A stretch of 64,000 nucleotides of DNA from Andrena cerasifolii (Eukaryota > Arthropoda > Insecta > Hymenoptera > Andrenidae), in NCBI RefSeq assembly GCF_050908995.1, contig NC_135122.1, forward strand, positions 1 through 64,000, given 5' to 3'. The notes beneath the pieces were generated by a model that searched no databases, was not told the origin of the DNA, and was given only the letters and a program-made list of their open reading frames with translations. Shown here in pieces: positions 9,264 through 18,511 of this stretch. The translations under genes were made by a program, and so were the position numbers. Each line of letters starts with the position of its first letter. Position 1 is the stretch's first letter.

Positions 9264-10903
9264 TTAATTTATAATGAGGCCTGCCTCGCGGAGTTCCTCG
9301 ATAATCGATAGAATTTCGTTGTCGTGCGAGTCGTTACCCGCCTGACGCGACGCTTCCAGCAAACGCAATCGATCCACCAGCTCGTTGGGATCATCCCAGT
9401 GCACATAATCGATCTTGTTATCGTTTACCACCATGACTCGCGATGTCCTTAGACCTTTCCCCGCTTTACTGGTCAATACACGGGGTAGTAGTGGCGCAAT
9501 TACATGTTTGTACTTGTATCCCTTGTTACCCAATATGGGGTTTTGTGCGTTATGACCACGTCTGTGAGCATTCGTCATCAGCAGTATACTTTTGTATTTT
9601 TGTTTATCAGCATCTGTGTATATAGCATCATCGGGAATTCTCTTGAAAATCAGTTCGTACAGACCGGGCGTTCGTACACACCGTCTATGATTATATTATC
9701 ATCCTTGTCCATATCGAAAGCCTTATCCCCCAGCATCATTCCACTACCACCAAAGTGTATACCGTACACGTAATCTATGGTCGTATCCCTATCACCACTT
9801 AGGATTGCGCTCATGTATTTTTGTTCCAGCGGACCGAAATGGTTGCGAAACGTTTCTTGCCCCTCGGATGTTTGGAGTTGCTCTCTAATAGATGCTGCAA
9901 GCGACTCATCGGCAGAAGTTTCATACACGTCTTCGTCATCATTGGTTGTGAGCGACTGTACATCGGGAAATGTATTTATTGACGCAGGAGGAACCGTGGA
10001 ATCGTTTGATGTGACATTCAACCGTTTCCGCTTCGATTGAACTGGTGTGGAGGTTACGAGCGAATTTTCGAATGACATTGTTCGGGAAATTGACAAAGCT
10101 GCGCCATCTCCCGAGCCGGATCATTCGCGAACAGCGAGGACTCCCGACACGGCCTGCCTGCTCACGTGGAGCGTCGATCGGCGCTCCCTTCCATCGAGCG
10201 GCCATCGATGGAAGGGGTACTCGATCACGATTCCCGGAAACCGACGTCGTTTTCCTCGATCACTCGCTTTGGAGATTCCTTCGCTTAAGTATCTTTCGCT
10301 TCTCTTTGTGCTTGCTCTGTCGTACTTACACGCTAAACGGCTGATCGCTTTCCGCTTAAATTCTGCTTTAACGCCTGTAGTTAAAACTAAAAGAGTGCTG
10401 TACCTTAAACTGCTGTGCGGGGTTGCGGTTAACTAATAACGCTTTATTGCTTGCTTAAGGGATTTAATATAAATTTAAGACAGTGCACATAGTGTAAAAT
10501 AAACTTATAGACTAAGACAATCTCTCTCGACCCTCTTTCTGCCGCGAGTAGCTCCTCGTTAATCAGGTGCATTCCCAAAAGCTTAATTTAAAACAGACAT
10601 GTATGACTGTTTACTATTTCTTTTACGCGATGCGTTCCATTTCGGCCGGATTTTTGTTTTAGGCGTTAATGTTTCAATGCTCATACTCGTCGCAGGTGAT
10701 ATGTCAGCTTCTGTCTCAGCAGTGTTTTCCACAATATGTTTTAAGGGCTCGGTAATAGGTTTAAAGTATCTTTCCAGCGCGATATCTTCATCCACCTTGT
10801 CAGTCTTCAGAGAATGATGTTTCCTGCGAATGGATTCGCTGGTTTTTGCAATTTCCATCGCTATTCTCTCACGATCCTTAATCTCATGACTACTAATCAT
10901 CAT
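9264..10903 (-). pseudogene. Conserved Polinton gene split by a solo LTR and one frameshift
   Basis: Three open segments are one gene. The N-terminal part is 10903-10596 and the middle 10078-9665 (acidic, Ser/Thr-rich, then an HFGPLEQKYM and YGIHFGG region). The C-terminal part, 9660-9264, has blocks for LYELIFKRIPDD, KQKYKSILL and YVHWDDPNELVDRLRLL. The first and second segments are in the same frame once the 517-bp solo LTR with one copy of its 5-bp duplication is discounted. The second and third differ by a single missing base near 9665, in a CCCGG run. The C-terminal motifs are common in uncharacterised insect Polinton proteins. Function is unknown. It lies downstream of the ATPase on the same strand. 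Confidence 0.75.
10074..10600. repeat. Solo LTR (10079-10595) with 5-bp target duplication GACAT
   Basis: GACAT at 10074-10078 and 10596-10600 flanks a 517-bp sequence that begins TGTTCGGGAA and ends AAAACA, with polyadenylation-type AATAAA (about 10498-10504) on the plus strand. TG...CA ends and a 5-bp duplication fit BEL/Pao; the TGTTCGGGA start is like BEL LTRs. No internal domain remains, so it is the product of LTR-LTR recombination. It interrupts the gene at 9264-10903. Confidence 0.85.
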
Positions 10904-10954
10904 TGTATCGCAGACGTTGCTTTCCCACCCACGTGTTGACGACGATTGAGCATC

Positions 10955-11650
10955 TCATGGTACCACAAACTCGTTAAATCCCTTTCTATAACGTCCATTG
11001 GACATCGCGCTATCTTTATCAATCACCATGAAACCATACTCCCGCTGCCAACAATTACGACACAAAGCGCAGAAATCCTCGTAAGAAATATCAGTGTTTA
11101 CATGATCGTTGTATACATATTTCAAGTTGGTACCATCCTGCTTAAACAGTATCGACAGATTCGCACTGTCGCGTATAAGATGTTTGGGAATCTTTGCATA
11201 CGTCTGACAGAGATAGAAGCAGTCAATGTTCGAGTGGCACCCCATTGCAAAGTATTCCCTTATCGTATCTTGCTTGTCGCATGCCACGTCAACAAAGATA
11301 AAAATGGAATTCGGAAGCGATTCGCTCGGTGGGATGACGTCACTGTTATTCGAAAACGTAAAGTAGCCAATTTCATCTATCGGAGTCACTAAATTCTCCA
11401 AATACTTATATTTGGGCTGTTGCGACGACTTGGAATACACGTACACGTTCTCGAAGCACACGCCGTGAGGACTTTCCAACAAGCTGACCAGCACGTTGGT
11501 CTTTCCACAATATGATGGGCCACAAATGAGGCAGCGTATAGTGTTTGGTAGCATGCTACCGTGTCTGCGTCTCGTTTTCGAGGACATCATTTGCGATTTA
11601 TCATCAAAATTTGTCACGCGTATCGTCACAGGTTGTCGCACGAAACGCAT
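10955..11650 (-). CDS. Polinton genome-packaging ATPase (FtsK/HerA, A32-like)
   Basis: 231 residues from an ATG at 11650, intact. Walker A is GPSYCGKT (residues 44-51), preceded by a hydrophobic strand, with a Walker B-like IFIFVD (115-121). A later LCQTYAKIPKHLIRDSAN block (about 158-175) matches the sensor/arginine region of A32-type packaging ATPases. The length is usual for Polintons. The enzyme would pump the linear element DNA into capsids. It heads the minus-strand group and its start is 98 bases from the divergent plus-strand gene at 11748, so a bidirectional promoter probably lies between. A second acidic residue at the Walker B end is not obvious (VD not DD). Confidence 0.85.
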   Translation of the reverse strand: MRFVRQPVTIRVTNFDDKSQMMSSKTRRRHGSMLPNTIRCLICGPSYCGKTNVLVSLLESPHGVCFENVYVYSKSSQQPKYKYLENLVTPIDEIGYFTFSNNSDVIPPSESLPNSIFIFVDVACDKQDTIREYFAMGCHSNIDCFYLCQTYAKIPKHLIRDSANLSILFKQDGTNLKYVYNDHVNTDISYEDFCALCRNCWQREYGFMVIDKDSAMSNGRYRKGFNEFVVP

Positions 11651-11747
11651 CCTCTCCGTGAGCTGCGAAAAATGATTTTGTTACGTCGAAGCTGCGGTGC
11701 GCTCTATTTATAGGCTCGCGCCGGAGCAAAACAGCTCATTATTCAAA

Positions 11748-12014
11748 ATGCTTCTGACCCTGTCGGATAATTGTGATATTCCAGACCTGACCGCTGAGCA
11801 GTTGAAATATATATCAAAGATTATTCTACTGCGAGAGTTTGGCAGACACATCGATCAGTTGTGGGACAGACTCCCCGAGCATATAAAAGCCGATTCTGAG
11901 GTTCAGCAGTATCGTCGGTGCTTGGAACATTATAATCGCCCTTGGCAGCGAACGCATATGGACGGTCCAGCACCAATGATTAAAAACTGCAGCGAATGTC
12001 GCCGAAGAGAGTAA
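11748..12014 (+). CDS. Small conserved Polinton protein
   Basis: 89 residues from the ATG at 11748 (an upstream in-frame GTG at 11697 is a less likely start). It carries an LTAEQLKYISKIILLREF block and a C-terminal C-x2-C pair (NCSECRRRE). It overlaps the start of the next gene at 11996 by 19 bases in another frame, typical of compact virus-like gene clusters. No function is known; it could be a small DNA-binding or assembly factor. Confidence 0.55.
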   Translation: MLLTLSDNCDIPDLTAEQLKYISKIILLREFGRHIDQLWDRLPEHIKADSEVQQYRRCLEHYNRPWQRTHMDGPAPMIKNCSECRRRE

Positions 12015-13018
12015 AGAAAGGTTGTGGTCTGTTAAATTGGGCGATAAACGCGTTACCTATCGAATTACATATTCCGGGATATCAGTTTTGTGGTCCAGGA
12101 ACTCATCTGGCAAAACGATTGGCTAGAGGCGATCGAGGCATCAATCCGTTGGACGCAGCGTCTCGCGAACGCGATATTGCATATTCGGGTAGCAACGACC
12201 TCGGTGAGAGGCACACGGCAGATAAGGTTCTCGCTGACAAAGCGCGAAAACGCATCGTTGCGCGAGACTCGACTCTGGGTGAAAGAGGTGCTGCTACAGC
12301 TGTTTGGGCAGCTATGAAAACTAAGACGAAAATCGGAATGGGGATGAAAATAAAAACCCGCAAAAGAACTGTAAGGAGAGCATCGCAAAAGCGGATACTT
12401 TCGGTGGCAAAACGAGGTGGCATATTACCACTTCTCCCGCTGCTAGGTGTTCTCGGATCATTAGCCGGTGGAGCAGTGGGGATCGCCAAGGCGGTAAACG
12501 ATAATAAGGCGGCGCAACATCAGATGCAGGAAATGCAGCGTCATAATCGCACCGTGGAAGGTCGCGGACTTTATCTCGCACCATACAAGCGCGGACAGGG
12601 AATATCGAAACAAAAAAAAAACGCCGAAAAGACAATAAAAATGCCCGAGGGCGTAACTACAGATGCGCAATTGGGGGAGTTGGCAAAAGGTATATGTATT
12701 CCATTTTTTAGAGGTGTTTTTATGCGCAATGCACTACCTGTTGGAGGAGTACGTCGAAACGAGAGCGGTATCGTGAATTTGGACAATGTCGAGGGACCGA
12801 GGACTCATTGGGTGGCGTATGCGAAGAGGGGGCGTCGAGCTGTATACTTCGACAGCTTTGGCAATCTCCGACCGCCTAAGGAATTGGTACAATATCTGGA
12901 TAAAGATGTCGTGAAAATCGAATACAATCACGCGCCTTATCAGGAGTACAATCAGAACAATTGTGGTCAACTATGTCTACGCTTTCTACAAACGATTGGC
13001 CGCAAATTTAAGGCTTGA
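11996..13018 (+). CDS. PLA2-like / hydrophobic minor-capsid / adenain-like protease fusion
   Basis: 340 residues, intact. Residues 26-82 resemble the phospholipase A2-like domain of parvovirus VP1 (PGYQFCGPGT, ...INPLDAASRERDIAY), but the His of the catalytic HD pair is replaced by Arg59. Residues 141-166 are a Gly/Leu-rich hydrophobic segment followed by a RHNRTVEGRGLYL block seen in Polinton minor virion proteins. Residues 218-340 are an adenovirus-type cysteine protease: His271 (THWVAY), Asp286 (YFDSFG), Cys323 (NNCGQLC). In many Polintons the protease stands alone; here it follows the virion-protein part in one frame without a stop. The protease would mature capsid proteins; the front part would act in membrane passage or DNA packing. 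Catalysis by the lipase part is doubtful. Confidence 0.8.
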   Translation: MSPKRVKKGCGLLNWAINALPIELHIPGYQFCGPGTHLAKRLARGDRGINPLDAASRERDIAYSGSNDLGERHTADKVLADKARKRIVARDSTLGERGAATAVWAAMKTKTKIGMGMKIKTRKRTVRRASQKRILSVAKRGGILPLLPLLGVLGSLAGGAVGIAKAVNDNKAAQHQMQEMQRHNRTVEGRGLYLAPYKRGQGISKQKKNAEKTIKMPEGVTTDAQLGELAKGICIPFFRGVFMRNALPVGGVRRNESGIVNLDNVEGPRTHWVAYAKRGRRAVYFDSFGNLRPPKELVQYLDKDVVKIEYNHAPYQEYNQNNCGQLCLRFLQTIGRKFKA

Positions 13019-13066
13019 CTTCTCACCACTTTGATTCAGTACGAGTCCAGTCGTACAGCTTGGAAT

Positions 13067-13837
13067 ATGTCGTTAACATTCACTCTAACCGGCAAGAGTA
13101 GCACCCTCGCGGTGAGCTACTTTCCACCCATTGATTTGAGCGACGATGATTACAAGCTTGGTCTAACAACCCTTGAAACTTACCATACAGTACCCAACAT
13201 CGACTCGAGCAACGATAAATTCTACTTCACCACAAACTATGAGACCAACAGCAGCGTCGACACCGGCCATGAATACATTACGATTCCCCACGGTTCATAC
13301 GAATTAGACGCCATTGCCAAGTATTTGAAACAGCGATTACTCGAGCGGTATCCTCAAAAACTCGATGGCACCGATGCCAACGATGGTAGCGACAACGATG
13401 AGTATCCTATAGTGTTGCGCCCCAACAACAACACCATGAAAAATGAGCTGTACTGCTCGTTCATTGTAGACTTTACAAAGCCCAATAACATTGGATCGTT
13501 ACTGGGATTCTCGACGAATCGCGTATTAGAACCGGAACAGTGGCACGAATCGGACGATCTGATTAATACCATGAATGTGAACATTATTCGCATAGAATGT
13601 AGCGTGACCGCTGGCGCGTACAGCAATGGGAAGCGCGTACATACGATACATGAATTTTCTCCCAGAGTACCGCCGGGATATAAGATATCGGAAACGCCAG
13701 CGCAGATCATTTACCTTCCAATCACCGCACAGGTCATTTCGGATCTAACGATACGCGTTGTGGATCAAGACGGACGGTTGCTTGATTTTCGAGGTGAAGA
13801 GATTACCATCAGACTGCACGTACGACGACGTCGATGA
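13067..13837 (+). CDS. Polinton minor capsid (penton) protein, single jelly-roll
   Basis: About 256 residues from the ATG at 13067 (the open frame extends to 13031, but only with a non-ATG codon). It opens with a beta-rich FTLTGKSSTLAVSYFPPI segment and contains a GSLLGFSTNRVL block and an HTIHEFSPRVPPGYKI block, all characteristic of Polinton penton proteins. The C-terminus is beta-rich with Arg at the end. It would form the pentameric vertices of an icosahedral particle. The stop codon overlaps the next gene's ATG (ATGA at 13834), so the two are translationally coupled or at least co-transcribed. No damage is visible. Confidence 0.85.
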   Translation: MSLTFTLTGKSSTLAVSYFPPIDLSDDDYKLGLTTLETYHTVPNIDSSNDKFYFTTNYETNSSVDTGHEYITIPHGSYELDAIAKYLKQRLLERYPQKLDGTDANDGSDNDEYPIVLRPNNNTMKNELYCSFIVDFTKPNNIGSLLGFSTNRVLEPEQWHESDDLINTMNVNIIRIECSVTAGAYSNGKRVHTIHEFSPRVPPGYKISETPAQIIYLPITAQVISDLTIRVVDQDGRLLDFRGEEITIRLHVRRRR

Positions 13838-14040
13838 TAATACATGTGGTGCGGCCGAATGAGATGCTTGTGTTGAACGACTCCAGAAACACGTTTCTTC
13901 CAAACGAAATTGTTTGCAACAACAACAACAACAACAACCAGAACAACAACTGCAACAGCTCTGATTACGCTAAAAAGAAGAGGCTCAGTGCTGCGAACAT
14001 TGCATTTTTGAAATCGCTGGGATTCATTGTACGCAATTAA
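13834..14040 (+). CDS. Small conserved Polinton protein with Asn-rich tract
   Basis: 68 residues. A short hydrophobic start is followed by a run of Asn encoded by AAC repeats (13917-13952) and a conserved-looking end, KKKRLSAANIAFLKSLGF. The ATG overlaps the penton stop and the major capsid ATG follows 9 bases after its stop, placing it in the capsid operon-like block. The Asn run is a microsatellite expansion and may vary between copies. Function unknown. Confidence 0.55.
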   Translation: MIIHVVRPNEMLVLNDSRNTFLPNEIVCNNNNNNNQNNNCNSSDYAKKKRLSAANIAFLKSLGFIVRN

Positions 14041-14048
14041 GTAGAAAA

Positions 14049-15187
14049 ATGACCGACATTCTAATCATTGGCGCGAAGCCGACATTTGATGATCGCATCG
14101 TCAAGCTTGAGACTCACACATACAACCCTTACGTTAACACAACGTTTGGATACAGCGATGAGATAAGAATACTTATACAGCAACAGGATTTATACACATT
14201 ACCGTGTGAAAGTTTCCTCTACCTGGAGGGGAAATAGACGATAAATAAGCCGAATGATGTATCAACGGTAATGTTGGGAAATAATTGCATGGCATTCATA
14301 TTTGATGAGATTCGATACGAACTGAATGGTGTGGAGATTGATCGCAACAGAAACGTTGGAATAACTAGCACACTTAAAAACTATGTATCGATGACGTTGG
14401 AACCAGAAATTGAATTACTTAAAGTACAATGGCGGATACCTCACGTGACGCTGAACGACGTTAATAAGCTGTCGTTGCTACAAGCTTTGGAAAGTGGAGA
14501 AAACCTGAGTATTAGTTTTCGCTCGTGGGATCTGTACGAGTATCCTCTCTTACAGAGCACGACCAAGCATTCGTGGGCCGTGAAGGCAGCTGCACAGTTG
14601 GAGAAGCCGCGATACATTATCTTTGCTCTACAGACTGCTCGAAAGAATGTGATGACTGAAGATGTTACTCGATTTGACCACTGCAAATTGACCAATGTAA
14701 AACTTTTTCTCAACTCGGAATTTTACCCGTACGATGACATGAACTTGGACTTTGACAAGAATAGGCACGCCATCTTATTTAACGTGTATACGCATTTTCG
14801 TAAATAGTATTACGGGCATAGTTGCAACGAGGCATTATTCACCGTGGCCCAATTTTTGCACTTTGGCCCCCTCGTGGTGATTGATTGCTCGCGACAAAAT
14901 GAGTCGATCAAGAATAGCACCGTGGACGTGCGCATAGAATTTGATTGTAAAGAAAACGTACCTGCAAATACTACAGTCTACTGTCTGATTCTGCACGAAC
15001 GTGTAGTTGAGTACAATCCGCTGACAAATGTGGCGTGCAAAATCAATTATATTACTGCGCTACTTGCCCGCCCTCTCCTGTACCAAATTCGTACAAAATT
15101 TCATCGTGAAAATCGTGCTGCTTTACGAGACAGGCCGTATTCTCCAGTCTGTCTTGGAAGCGAACGGACCTCTAAATTGTATCGATA
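14049..15187 (+). pseudogene. Polinton major capsid protein, double jelly-roll, two nonsense codons
   Basis: One frame from the ATG at 14049, with TAG codons at 14235-14237 and 14805-14807. Between and after them the frame is open: a YEL/NGVEIDRNRNVGITSTLKNY block (after 14300), a WRIPHVTLNDVNKL block, a SFRSWDLYEYP strand and a LNSEFYPYDDMNLDF block. After the second TAG comes the conserved PLVVIDCSRQNESIKNS and FDCKENVPANTTVYCL region of the second jelly-roll. The last stretch, after about 15050, does not look conserved, suggesting another shift. The protein would build the hexon-like capsid shell. Product from this copy would be truncated unless TAG is read through. Confidence 0.85.
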
Positions 15188-15709
15188 ATGGCTGTACCAA
15201 CATTCGTTGACCTGCAAGGGTTCATCGTCGATGGAAGATTTGTCGCGAAGGAAGTGGCTATCCTACGAAAGGGAACAATTCTCTCGCACTATATTTTTGG
15301 GAGTTCGATGCCACAATATCTTCTTACAAAATCCGACAAATCGAGCATCCGGTGGTTGGTAGCAAAACATCATGGACTGTGTTGGGAAGATGGAGACGTT
15401 CCATACAGTATGTCTAAACAGCTAATTATGAGCTTTCGTAGCCGATGCGATCGACGTGGAAGATGACACACCCCATGTCGTATACGTTAAAGGGCTGCAG
15501 AAACGCGATTGGCTCGTGGATTTCCTCGATGAAAATACGAGAGCGGACGTGATCATCGAGACGCTAGTCATTGACTACGAGGATATCAAATCCCTAAATA
15601 AGCTAAACATAGTTAATACTCGGCGATGTGGCAGACACGCACTGTGCCATGCAAAATGTATTTAAAATATTCAACTGGTGGTCTAAACGCCAGAGGGAAA
15701 TACACAAAT
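15188..15709 (+). pseudogene. Conserved Polinton 3'-terminal gene, two frameshifts
   Basis: It starts MAVPTFVDLQGFIVDGRF and holds blocks for LTKSDKSSIRWLVAKHHGL and WEDGDVPYSMSKQL. At about 15452 the frame shifts to one containing HVVYVKGLQKRDWLVDFLDE and YEDIKSLNKL. At about 15640 it shifts again to a tail with NVFKIFNWW ending at 15709. These motifs recur in uncharacterised insect Polinton-borne proteins. The HHGLxWxDG block and the YVKG strand hint at a nuclease-like fold, but this is not established. An AATAAA follows at 15707. It is the last gene before the repeat-rich right end. Confidence 0.65.
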
Positions 15710-15851
15710 AAAATATAATCAATTTTTAATGCATAACTGTTTTTTCTTCACCCTCCTCAACCTCCAATCTTCTGCATGTACGTTAGATTAAGACGATATT
15801 TGTAATTATTATGTAGAAGTAGTACGATTCATGATCAAAGCGATACCATAC

Positions 15852-16275
15852 ATGTATGGTAGACGTCCGTTCGATTCACATTGAAAGCCGTTCGATTCAC
15901 GTTGAAAGCCGTTCAATACCCGTTGGATATCAGTTGGATATCCGTTCAAAGCCGTTCGATACCCGTTCGATAGATGTTCAAAGTGGTACGATAGACGTTC
16001 AATACACGTTCAAAGTGGTTCGATGCATGTTCGATACCCGTTCGATAGATGTTCAAAGTGGTACGATAGACGTTCAATACACGTTCAAAGTGGTTCGATA
16101 CATGTTCGATACCCGTTCGATAGATGTTCAAAGTGGTACGTTATGCGATCAAAGTGGTGCGATTCACGTTTGATACATGTTCAATACATGTTCGATAGAT
16201 GTTCAGAGTGGTATGATAGGTGTTCAAAGTGGTTCGATACATGTTCAATACGTGATCAGAGTGGTATGGTCTAGT
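15852..16275. repeat. Minisatellite with ~30-60-bp units
   Basis: Diverged units built from phrases such as TTCGATACATGTTCAATAC, GTTCAAAGTGGTACGATAG and CCGTTCGATAGATGTTCAAA repeat about ten times in tandem. A higher-order pair is nearly identical (around 15955-16020 and 16040-16100). It lies just beyond the last Polinton gene; Polinton ends often carry subterminal tandem repeats, so it may be the element's right end. Confidence 0.75.
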
Positions 16276-16489
16276 CGAATGATGTGCCCAAAGAAGAAGG
16301 GAAAGAAGATGCGTGTGAATAAGGAGAGGACGGTCAGTGAAGAAGAAGATAAGTACATAGAGGAGGATGGTCAGCGAAAATGCAGGTGGCCTGTGATGAA
16401 GATGGCGAAGAACAAAGGCATCCTACTTTGCAAAGCTACGCATTTCTCGATTTCATCATTGGAGGGTGTTTTGACATGCAAGAGCCAGG

Positions 16490-16830
16490 AGATGTATTGT
16501 ATAGAGAGAACTCAAAAATCGTTGTGAATAGTGCAGTTTATTGAGAGATATAGAGAACTGATGCGATACAATAGATGCGTGACGATTTATGCGAATGTTA
16601 TCGAGATACTACTGCTCTGTATAACCGAGCACTCAGGTCGGTCGCGAGAGCGTGAGTGTGTGTATGAGTGTTGCGAAAGGTAAATAAGAGGTCCATCAGC
16701 TGTTTGATAATATTCTTGCGAATGATGTGAAAAGTAGAGATAGAGAGAAAGAGAGATGGACAGAGAGAGAGATATGATTATGCTGAAACATGTATCGAGA
16801 CCAGTTGCATTCAAATCGTGGTGGTGTAAG
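16490..16830 (-). repeat. Solo-LTR-like repeat, copy 1
   Basis: On the minus strand this contains a (TC)n tract, then CTCGGTTATACA, and near its end CAATAAACTGCACTATTC followed by TTTTGAGTTCTCTCTATACA. The same succession occurs on the plus strand at 31790-32105. The AATAAA followed by about 40 bases looks like an R-U5 boundary, so both are probably LTRs of one retrotransposon family; exact termini are not resolved. Confidence 0.5.
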
Positions 16831-16875
16831 CCCGATTTTTTTTTCTTCGTGAGTGTTATTTTTTCTAAAAAAAAA

Positions 16876-17528
16876 ATGGGATTCTTACGGATTGCTCCGG
16901 AGTGTCGAGAGAATCCAGAGGTATGTACTTCGCAATATTTTGAAATGTATTACATTTAACCTTTGAAATCGTGTGAGATTAAAATCAGACGTTTGTATAA
17001 ATATTATATCGCGGGTTTCTATGTTTCAGGACTCGCCACCACAGTCACCCCCATCGCCGCCATCGCCGCCATCACCTCCGTCGCCACCGCCGTCACCCCC
17101 GTCGCCGCGCGTGTGGTCGCCGGACTGGGGTTCGCCGCAGCCGTCGCCGTCGCCGCCTACGCTGCTTTCATCGCCGCTGCAAGTATGTAATACTTTGCAT
17201 CGTTTTTGTGCGTTTGATATTTAATATGTTTTGTATAAATATTATATCGACGTTTTGTGTGTTCTAGAATTTATATTTCATGATGGATGCGCGGCTGTTG
17301 GAGGAGGAGGAGGTACCACCCTCTGCGGCGGAGAATGCGGTCGGCCCCATGATGGCGGCTCGGCTGCGGCAGCCTTGGCTGCCGTATCGGCGAGTGGGGC
17401 CGCTGCGGCTAAGACGGCCGCGGTCCCCATCGCCACCATCGCCGCCATGGATCGGCGTGCGACGGTTACGGCAACCGCTGCCGCAGCCGCGGTCCTCAAT
17501 GCAGCCGTCACCCTCACCGTCACAATAA
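16876..17528 (+). CDS. Candidate three-exon gene, Pro/Ser/Arg-rich small protein
   Basis: Three exons join in phase 0: 16876-16920, 17030-17182, 17268-17528. Intron 1 (16921-17029) is GTATGT...TTTCAG and intron 2 (17183-17267) is GTATGT...TTCTAG. The product would be 152 residues. Exon 1 gives a short N-terminus starting MGFLRIAPECRENPE; exon 2 is made of PPS/SPP repeats ending SSPLQ. Exon 3 starts acidic (LLEEEE), then is rich in Arg, Pro, Leu and Trp and ends in SPSPSQ. Exons 2 and 3 are about two-thirds G+C, whereas the introns and flanks are about two-thirds A+T. The start could also be the in-frame ATG at 16756 inside the adjacent LTR-like repeat. No family is recognised; low complexity means the frame could be accidental, though agreement of all three phases argues otherwise. 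Confidence 0.42.
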
Positions 17529-18511
17529 TTCTTATATTCTTTTTTATTTAATATTCTTCTTTTATTTTATATTCTATTTTTTATTTTATATTTGTTCTAT
17601 TTTTATATATTTTTTACATTATATTAAATTATATTCGTTTATTTTATGATTTGTAACAATATATATCTTAAACCCATATTATTTCTCCATTTCATTCACC
17701 TGTCATCTTCCTCGCCATCTAATTTTAAGATTCGGCGTCTCTGTGTTACATTTCATTCTTCACGTTGCCAAGTGACATCACCCTGCACGGTCGCTCCAGA
17801 GGAGTCGAATTACGCGAGATTGCGCGATACGCAGCGACGTTAAATCGGAACGCTTTGAAATACTGTTAGCTTTAGAATGCATGCGATTCTGTCCCCTATG
17901 TAGTGATGTCTCTTTCCCTCCTAGAATTTTAACTTTAAAGTAATGCTCCGTCTCTTTCCCTCGATGTCCGGCGGTGTCGAAACACGCCGTGTGTGTAAAA
18001 TTCGAGTATGGATCGGTCGTGCCCGTGATTTGGCTCGTGCCGGTCACGGGAGGAGTCGGACCGATCATTGCACATTCTCGACGCTCTGGAACGGCACCCC
18101 TTCGGCTGTCGGCTTGCCGGCGCATGGCTGAAGGGGAACTCCGATGGGTTCCATGTTATCTCAACTGGGTTGCCGACGCTGGTGGTACCCCCGGGTCTTC
18201 GGGTCGTGAGGGGAGGATCCAGTGTCAGCCCGGAGCGGACGAAGTTGGAGGCCCGACCGGGGTAGGACCATGCATCGCTCCTCCACGTCGGTGCTCCCGG
18301 GGTCCCTGCGTGACTTTGTCTCGCTAGGGGCGCGGACGCGAGCATGGCATTTGCGCTCCCCTGCGGTGTATTTCGCTTGCAGGGGTCACCGTCTTCCTCT
18401 TCTCAGCAGCAGGGAAGTAAAACGCTGGCTGGGTGTTCCCCCCGCCTTAGTGGGGATGGTTGGGAGACCGCCGGGCGGTGGGGTCGTCGCCCATTTAGAT
18501 AACTTTTATGG
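17529..18511. other. Non-coding: AT-rich tract, then probable 5' region of LINE-B
   Basis: 17530-17650 is very A/T-rich with short TTTTATTT phrases. From about 17950 composition becomes GC-rich and continuous with the R1-type element that follows, so 17950-18511 is probably its 5' untranslated region. No TSD partner of the 3' end could be found to fix the 5' boundary. Confidence 0.4.

Larger units (their letters stand above)
6424..15850. mobile_element. Polinton/Maverick element, partial and degenerate
   Basis: Gene content is diagnostic: family-B polymerase tail, rve-chromodomain integrase, A32-like ATPase, adenain-like protease, penton and double-jelly-roll capsid genes in two divergent groups. 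The left end and most of polB are cut off by the LTR element; the right boundary is not fixed because no AGT...ACT terminal repeat can be paired within the window. The lesions are two insertions inside genes, three TAG codons and at least three frameshifts. Five genes are still open. Confidence 0.9.

Noticed and set aside
15852..16275. CRISPR-like array
   Set aside because: Units are contiguous and drift in sequence without unique spacers of constant length, in a eukaryotic transposon setting; it is a minisatellite.
17231..17551. Ala-rich alternative frame over exon 3 of the candidate three-exon gene
   Set aside because: GCC/GCG periodicity opens all three frames. Only the Pro/Arg frame agrees in phase with both splice junctions and upstream exons.
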